This document shows positions 59,100-64,000 of a DNA stretch of 64,000 bases, piece after piece. The position numbers were made by a program, and so were the translations under genes. Within the stretch, counting starts at the first letter, position 1. Each line of letters begins with the position of its first letter. The DNA comes from Topomyia yanbarensis (Eukaryota; Arthropoda; Insecta; Diptera; Culicidae), in assembly GCF_030247195.1 (NCBI RefSeq), contig NC_080671.1, positions 410,341,335 to 410,405,334 of the forward strand. The letters run 5' to 3'. A model generated the notes under the pieces. It was not told where the DNA came from. It saw nothing but the letters and a program-made list of their open reading frames with translations, and made no database searches.

Positions 59100-62000
59100 T
59101 TAGGAATTAGCTCGTAAACACCATAACTTAAGCACGTACTAGTTAGATCTATCATCCAACTGAAGACGAACGCAATTTGAAAATTGAATAGAAATCCGAT
59201 TTGTCGCTCCTATCCAAGGCATTATGTCCCCGTTCTCACAACCACCTGCTGTCAAAACAAGTCCGGCTCCAGTTTGTGACGTTATTTGTTGAGACCGGAA
59301 ATATTCTGAGCAAAAGCAATCGAAATACATTAGCTTCCGGCATCGTCGTCAGGTCAGTCAGAACCAGCTGTGCAATACAGAACAAAAAGCTGCACTCGAC
59401 GAAATGAGCTTTAGTTACCGATATGGATGAAAATACTCGGACCCACAAATTGATTCCATTTCCCAACCCGCCGGTCGCTGTGCTGTGCAGTACTTTTCCA
59501 CGTTTCCGCTGTAGTGGAGTAACATTTTGAAAATAGCACTTATCCAGTTGACAAATTGAAATAGCACTCGCGGTGGAATGAAGCACGGACTTTAAAAGTT
59601 TCGAAAGCGTAATAATTGTAAAATTTTGTTCAATTGTTTTTTTTTCTTATTTGGATTTAAGCGCGACTATTGTGTTTCAAGAATTGTTTAATCTCGATCA
59701 ATTCAATTCGAGCCGAGAAACTTCTCCTGGTCATTGGAAAGCATCGCAAATTATGCAATATATTGCAAGAATATTTAAATTGTGATAATTATGGAACAAG
59801 CTGTTATCATTAAATCCAATAATGTATTCCAACGAGCCGAGCCCCAATTACCGCCGGTCAACTGCAGTTCCGGGCTGATGGATTACCACAGCAAACACGC
59901 ACACACCACACCCACCGCAATCCGCAGTCGAGGAAAAATGGGGTTACCAAAATTTTCACGGCTCGTTGCTTCTGCTAGCTGCGCGCACATCCACACACAC
60001 ACATACACACTGACACTGCGATGACTACAGCAGAGCGGGCCGGTGTGCGAATTATCCCCCGGTAATCCTCGCTGACCTAAAATTGGATTAATTTATTCTA
60101 CCCTGGCCGTATCCGGTATGTGGGAGGTCAGCCACCGCCAGTGTGTGCCACACACACACACACACAGAAGGAAGCCGCAACCGGTCCCGCATGGTACTCT
60201 AATCAGGAAGTGAGGTTTTTTTTGTTCGGTTCTCCTCCGCATTAATCTGTAGGTACAGCTGACTCGTTCTGACGCCGGAAATATAATTTCCATGTTTTAA
60301 AAGGGTCATCTCGTTTTCGTTTTTTTTTGTTTCGCAAGTTTTTCCGACCAGCTTTCGGAATGGTAATTTCGAGCACGGTGGAATTTGTGACCGTAAATCA
60401 CCGGTAAAAGTTTGAAAATTTGCAAATGCTTTGATAAGCTGGAATTATAAAATAATTCAATCAATTTCAATTCACAATCTGATGGAATTGATAGCAGAAT
60501 CAGTTTAATTTCGAACGAATTTTTAACCGTGCTTAAATTGTCGAAGAAGCAGGGATAACTTTTTTGAAATAATTAGCCGTATAATTTCTATTTGAATCGC
60601 AACTTTTTCCAGAACGGCAACCAAGCGAGCAGTTTCTTCGTTGGCTGCTTCTGCTGATGATGTCGGCATTTTGCTGTATGATATGGGCTACAAACTTTCT
60701 AGGTTTACTCAGTCAGTACTCAACCAGTACAGGTGTGTTTAGGGTAATCATAAATTTGCTTGATTATTAGGGTAACGAATACTAGAGAAATTGCTTTATC
60801 ATTCACAGTACTGATTTTATGCTCTATTGAAAAATTAGTTGGTAATCGTTCGAATATAACTTTTAACGAGCTTCTTATTATTCGCTTAGTTGCATGTTTC
60901 GATGGTCCTAATTAAATGAACAATTTAATTCATTCCAGCTCCCGACTTTTGCCGATCCCGTTTTAACGTGTACCATCTCTAAAACACGTACGCATTTTGT
61001 GCTGCACAATGCCCGACTGTAGTGTGCACTTCCGTTCTCGGCGTACCTACCTGCTGTACTTTGGCTGACTGTTTGAATAAAAAATGAAAAAAAGAGTCTA
61101 GCACAAAACAGAAGCTTCCAGCCTGCGAAGGACAATGAAAAAATACATGAATAAATTAACATAATAACTATCATGAAAATGTGCTTTCCATTTGTTTACG
61201 ACACACTAGAGTCGCTGGAGAGTGACATGACCCAAGTTCCGTTCCGGTAGAGGTACTAATAGCGTAGTGAGAAGACTTTGCACAGTTTGGGTGCTGTGTA
61301 GAACTTAGCGGCGTAAGAGTCTTACGTAAGGCAATTCTTTCCCTAGGGGAGACCGTTGTACAACTGGAAACTGTTCGCTATGATTTTTCATTAATTGGAT
61401 TTAATAGATCTATAAAGTGCAAATTTGAGTATTTCACGACGTAGAATTATCAACAAATTAAAATGTTGTGTACAGGACACGACCACGGTGATATTAAAAA
61501 TGCAGCTTTTTTCAACAGCGCGCACTATAATTCTCGAATGAATTTTAATCTATAACAACTATGTACTCACATTTTAGCTTAATCTCCTGCTCCCATATGT
61601 TACATTTTGCTATACACCCTCCCCATTATAATATGATTTATTGAAGGCTGTTTAACAGTACCAAAATTAACCATTCTCTCTGCTATACTTTTGAAATCAC
61701 TTATAATTTCAATTAATCAATTATCTCATTAGCTGATTGTCATTATTGAGCTGATTTAGATCTAGCAAAAATAGGTTGATCTGACCAGAAAATATAATTA
61801 AAAAAGCAAGCAAAAAAGTAACTCTATATTGAGGACTGTGATGAGGAATCCCATGCTCACCAAAGGAAATATACAGTTCTTCCACGTAAAAAGAAATTTT
61901 ATTTTATAATCAAATTTTCAATAATATACTAATAAACTTAGGTAAACAATCTATTCGTTAAGTATTTCTTGATCGATTAATGGTCCAACAAGTCAATTAT

Positions 62001-62630
62001 TTACTAAATTACAATGTTATAAAACCAGTTCCAGTTTGAAACTAAAACAATGAACTTCGTCCAGGTTCTGCTGCGTTTTATTCTATCTGGGTATTTCAAT
62101 TTGGAACTAGAAGTGAAACAATTACATACCCAGTATAGTTGCTTGTTTTATAATTTAAAACAGTATTGTTCTAAAATTTAAATTGATGTACATTATCGTC
62201 CTACTTGTTGCTTAATTTAAAATACATTTAGAACTGTGTTCTAAGTACATACAGCAGGACAAATACTCAGACAGGATAATTTGGGGAAACATAATTTAAA
62301 GTTCAGTAACGCAAGAGACATGGCATTAATTTTAAACTTTTCGAACACCCTCATTTTTTTAGAACACCCGCTCAAACTACTGCTGGGAGAGTAAGTTCCA
62401 GTTTTAAAATTTTCAGTTTTATATTAGAGAACTGTCAATATCATGAATCTAGAACTGAATCATTCCCGTCCTTAGGTCTTTACTCGACTCGAAATTATTT
62501 TCTTCAATCTATCAAAACTGAGTATATGTGCTGAATACATCATTGTGGATAAATTCGTGGAATAAGTAGTTCAGTAAGACAACACAGTTCGAATAAAACC
62601 AATAAATTTACATTTACACCAAATTCTTTT
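59100..62630. other. Unassigned sequence with two CA microsatellites
   Basis: No supported gene. (CA)n-type runs lie at 59991-60010 and 60148-60167. The stretch 59800-60300 is less AT-rich than its surroundings. At 62030-62470, variants of GTTCTAAA/TTTAGAAC recur irregularly without forming a regular array. Confidence 0.45.
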
Positions 62631-62639
62631 TTTTGCACG

Positions 62640-62795
62640 GGGGATGCGTTCCGTGCAAAAAAAAACCGTGTAAAAAATCCGTGTTATTTCGAGAAACCGT
62701 GTAAAAAAAATCCGTGCTATTTTGAGAAACCGTGCAAAAAAAAATCCGTGTTATTTTGAGAAACCGTGTAAAAAAAATCCGAATTTTTTTTAATG
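62640..62795. repeat. Tandem repeat, unit ~41 bp, about 3.5 units
   Basis: The unit ATCCGTGTTATTTTGAGAAA followed by CCGTGTAAAAAAA is repeated with small changes (CCGTGCAAAAAA, GTGCTATTTTG). An inverted start, TTTTTTTTGCACGGGGGATG next to CCGTGCAAAAAAAAA, forms a hairpin at 62627-62668. Confidence 0.9.
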
Positions 62796-62799
62796 ACAG

Positions 62800-64000
62800 C
62801 TATTTGGTTATCGTATTTAACAATGAATACTGTTGGACATTTTAAATGCACAAGGGGGCTGTCAATGTGCCCAGTAGAAGTTTTTTAATTTTTCGAGGAG
62901 GTTTTTTTTTAGAAAAATGTAAGTTTTTTTATTCGTTAAAAGAAGTTATTGTCCGTTGAAAAGCAATAGTTAAAATGGTAAAGTTTGTTAACTTTTTGTA
63001 GATTACACTGTGCTACAGCGATTTTAAATTTTTAAAATGAACTAGTATAGCAAATGCGATACAAAGTAATGTTTACACGAAATTTTGAAGCAAAAAAACA
63101 TTTTTTTGGGATCTTTGCCACAACAAAATTAGCTACGTTGTCATTTTCAGCCGATTTCCGGTTTTGTTACATTTTTTGAACGAAGAAAACTAGACCTTTC
63201 GAACAGTATGCGGTCATATACAGTTTGGTAAGAAACATTGTTCGATTCTGGGACAACAATATCAAAATTGTAATTTTTTGCGATTTTTTCATGTAAATGG
63301 TTATCTTCTCATTAAAATAATTTTCATGAAAAGTAAAAAAAATCATTTTGATACAAAGACTCTTTTGCGCAATTGAAATGTCAGAAATTGCCAATTTTCA
63401 ACGGCCTATTGATTGGCTTTTATTTAATGAAATACTCTTTCCTGATAAGAGGCAGCATTTGCCATTCTGCAATGTTGACAGACCCCTTCTTTGCAATTAA
63501 AATTTCCAAAACTGCACTTTGATAAAAAATTCTTTCCTGAAAAGCTGAAAATTCGCTATTTTACCCTTAGCGAATCTAGTTTTTTTAATGACTGCAACCT
63601 GTGTCTGGGTGGATATCGGTCCGTCCCGCGAGGCAAACTTTGCAAAATCGTACGAAATGGTGACTATCTGCCAATTAAACACCGACCTTTAAGAGGACGA
63701 TAAAGTTTTGTGCATGTCTGTCTCAAAAAGTGTGATGTCCTCTAATTTGCCTAATTCTGAAAAATTTTCTCCTGTCAGTGCGTTTGAGTCGTTTATATCT
63801 ATACTAAACCAATTTAGACTTAGAACCGCCTTTTATCTTGTTCCTATTCTTTTCTTTCGTCTCCTAGGTCTAAAGCGCATCAATCGACTATTAATAAATA
63901 TGATAAAAGATGCCAGCAGTATTGGCCCTTATTCGCAAATACTTTATTCACTACAACTGTGCTATATTTCTTCTCGATCTTATAGCAGAATTTGAAAATT
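62800..64000. other. Unassigned AT-rich sequence
   Basis: Short frames only. The frame of 95 codons at 63708-63995 has no family resemblance and no upstream signals. Poly-T runs occur around 62890-62930. Confidence 0.4.

Noticed and set aside
63708..63995. 95-codon frame at the window end as a membrane protein
   Set aside because: Composition follows local AT richness; there is no family resemblance and no supporting context.
1..64000. Integrated viral sequences
   Set aside because: No polymerase, capsid or glycoprotein motif of a virus was recognised; all RT-like sequences fit non-LTR retrotransposons.

Overview
The window looks like transposon-rich, intron- or intergenic-type DNA from a mosquito, most likely a culicine. 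The base composition is AT-rich. Protein-coding similarity is confined almost entirely to insect-type mobile elements: non-LTR retrotransposons of the I, R1, CR1/L2-like, Jockey and RTE-like groups, a Tc1/mariner relic and a MULE. Several repeats have a flavour known from Aedes/Culex-type genomes, namely the block opening with GCCTTTCTCATCTAGAAAGG at 51722 and MITE ends of the GAGGGAACTGGGCC type. No intact host gene could be supported. The only cellular protein recognised is a frameshifted, intronless copy of a thioredoxin-like 1 (TXNL1) gene at 53.4-54.3 kb. The species assignment is inference; nothing in the window fixes it.

Layout. 0-9 kb: a ~1.7 kb dispersed repeat (family A) carrying a 96-bp Harbinger-like MITE, then two decayed non-LTR retrotransposons on the minus strand (RNase H end of an I-type element; RT of an R1-type element). 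9-18 kb: a possible core promoter, a second dispersed repeat (family B) split by a 227-bp hairpin MITE, a ~530-bp MITE, one doubtful Myb/SANT-like reading frame, and the ORF1/endonuclease part of a CR1/L2-like element (minus). 18.3-20.1 kb: a foldback-type element whose ends are arrays of a 15-16-bp minisatellite. 21-27 kb: two tRNA-derived SINE copies in opposite orientation, a mariner transposase relic, RT debris and a Jockey (Juan-like) relic. 27-32 kb: second and third copies of family A and a ~150-bp tandem repeat. 32.4-45 kb: three large inverted-repeat (palindromic) structures, one enclosing a ~0.5-kb tandem repeat. 45-48.7 kb: no recognisable gene. 48.7-51.5 kb: a nearly complete RTE-like ORF2 (minus). 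51.6-55.4 kb: mosquito tandem repeats, then a TA-flanked inverted-repeat element that contains the TXNL1 copy and a 314-bp tandem repeat. 55.4-58.5 kb: a MULE with 9-bp target duplication, a spliced FLYWCH/MULE transposase gene (now broken) and terminal inverted repeats made of ~15-bp minisatellite units. 58.5-64 kb: weak RT debris, microsatellites and a ~40-bp tandem repeat.

The most interesting system is the pair of foldback-like elements at 18.3-20.1 kb and 55.4-58.5 kb. Both have inverted terminal arrays of short tandem units. Although the units differ, they share a core of the form TTNGGCnnAATG. Only the second encodes a transposase, which carries a FLYWCH zinc finger. The arrays could be multimerised transposase-binding sites, so the two elements would be diverged members of one group. 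Two MITEs can also be checked against empty sites within the window, because both interrupted repeats have an uninterrupted second copy.
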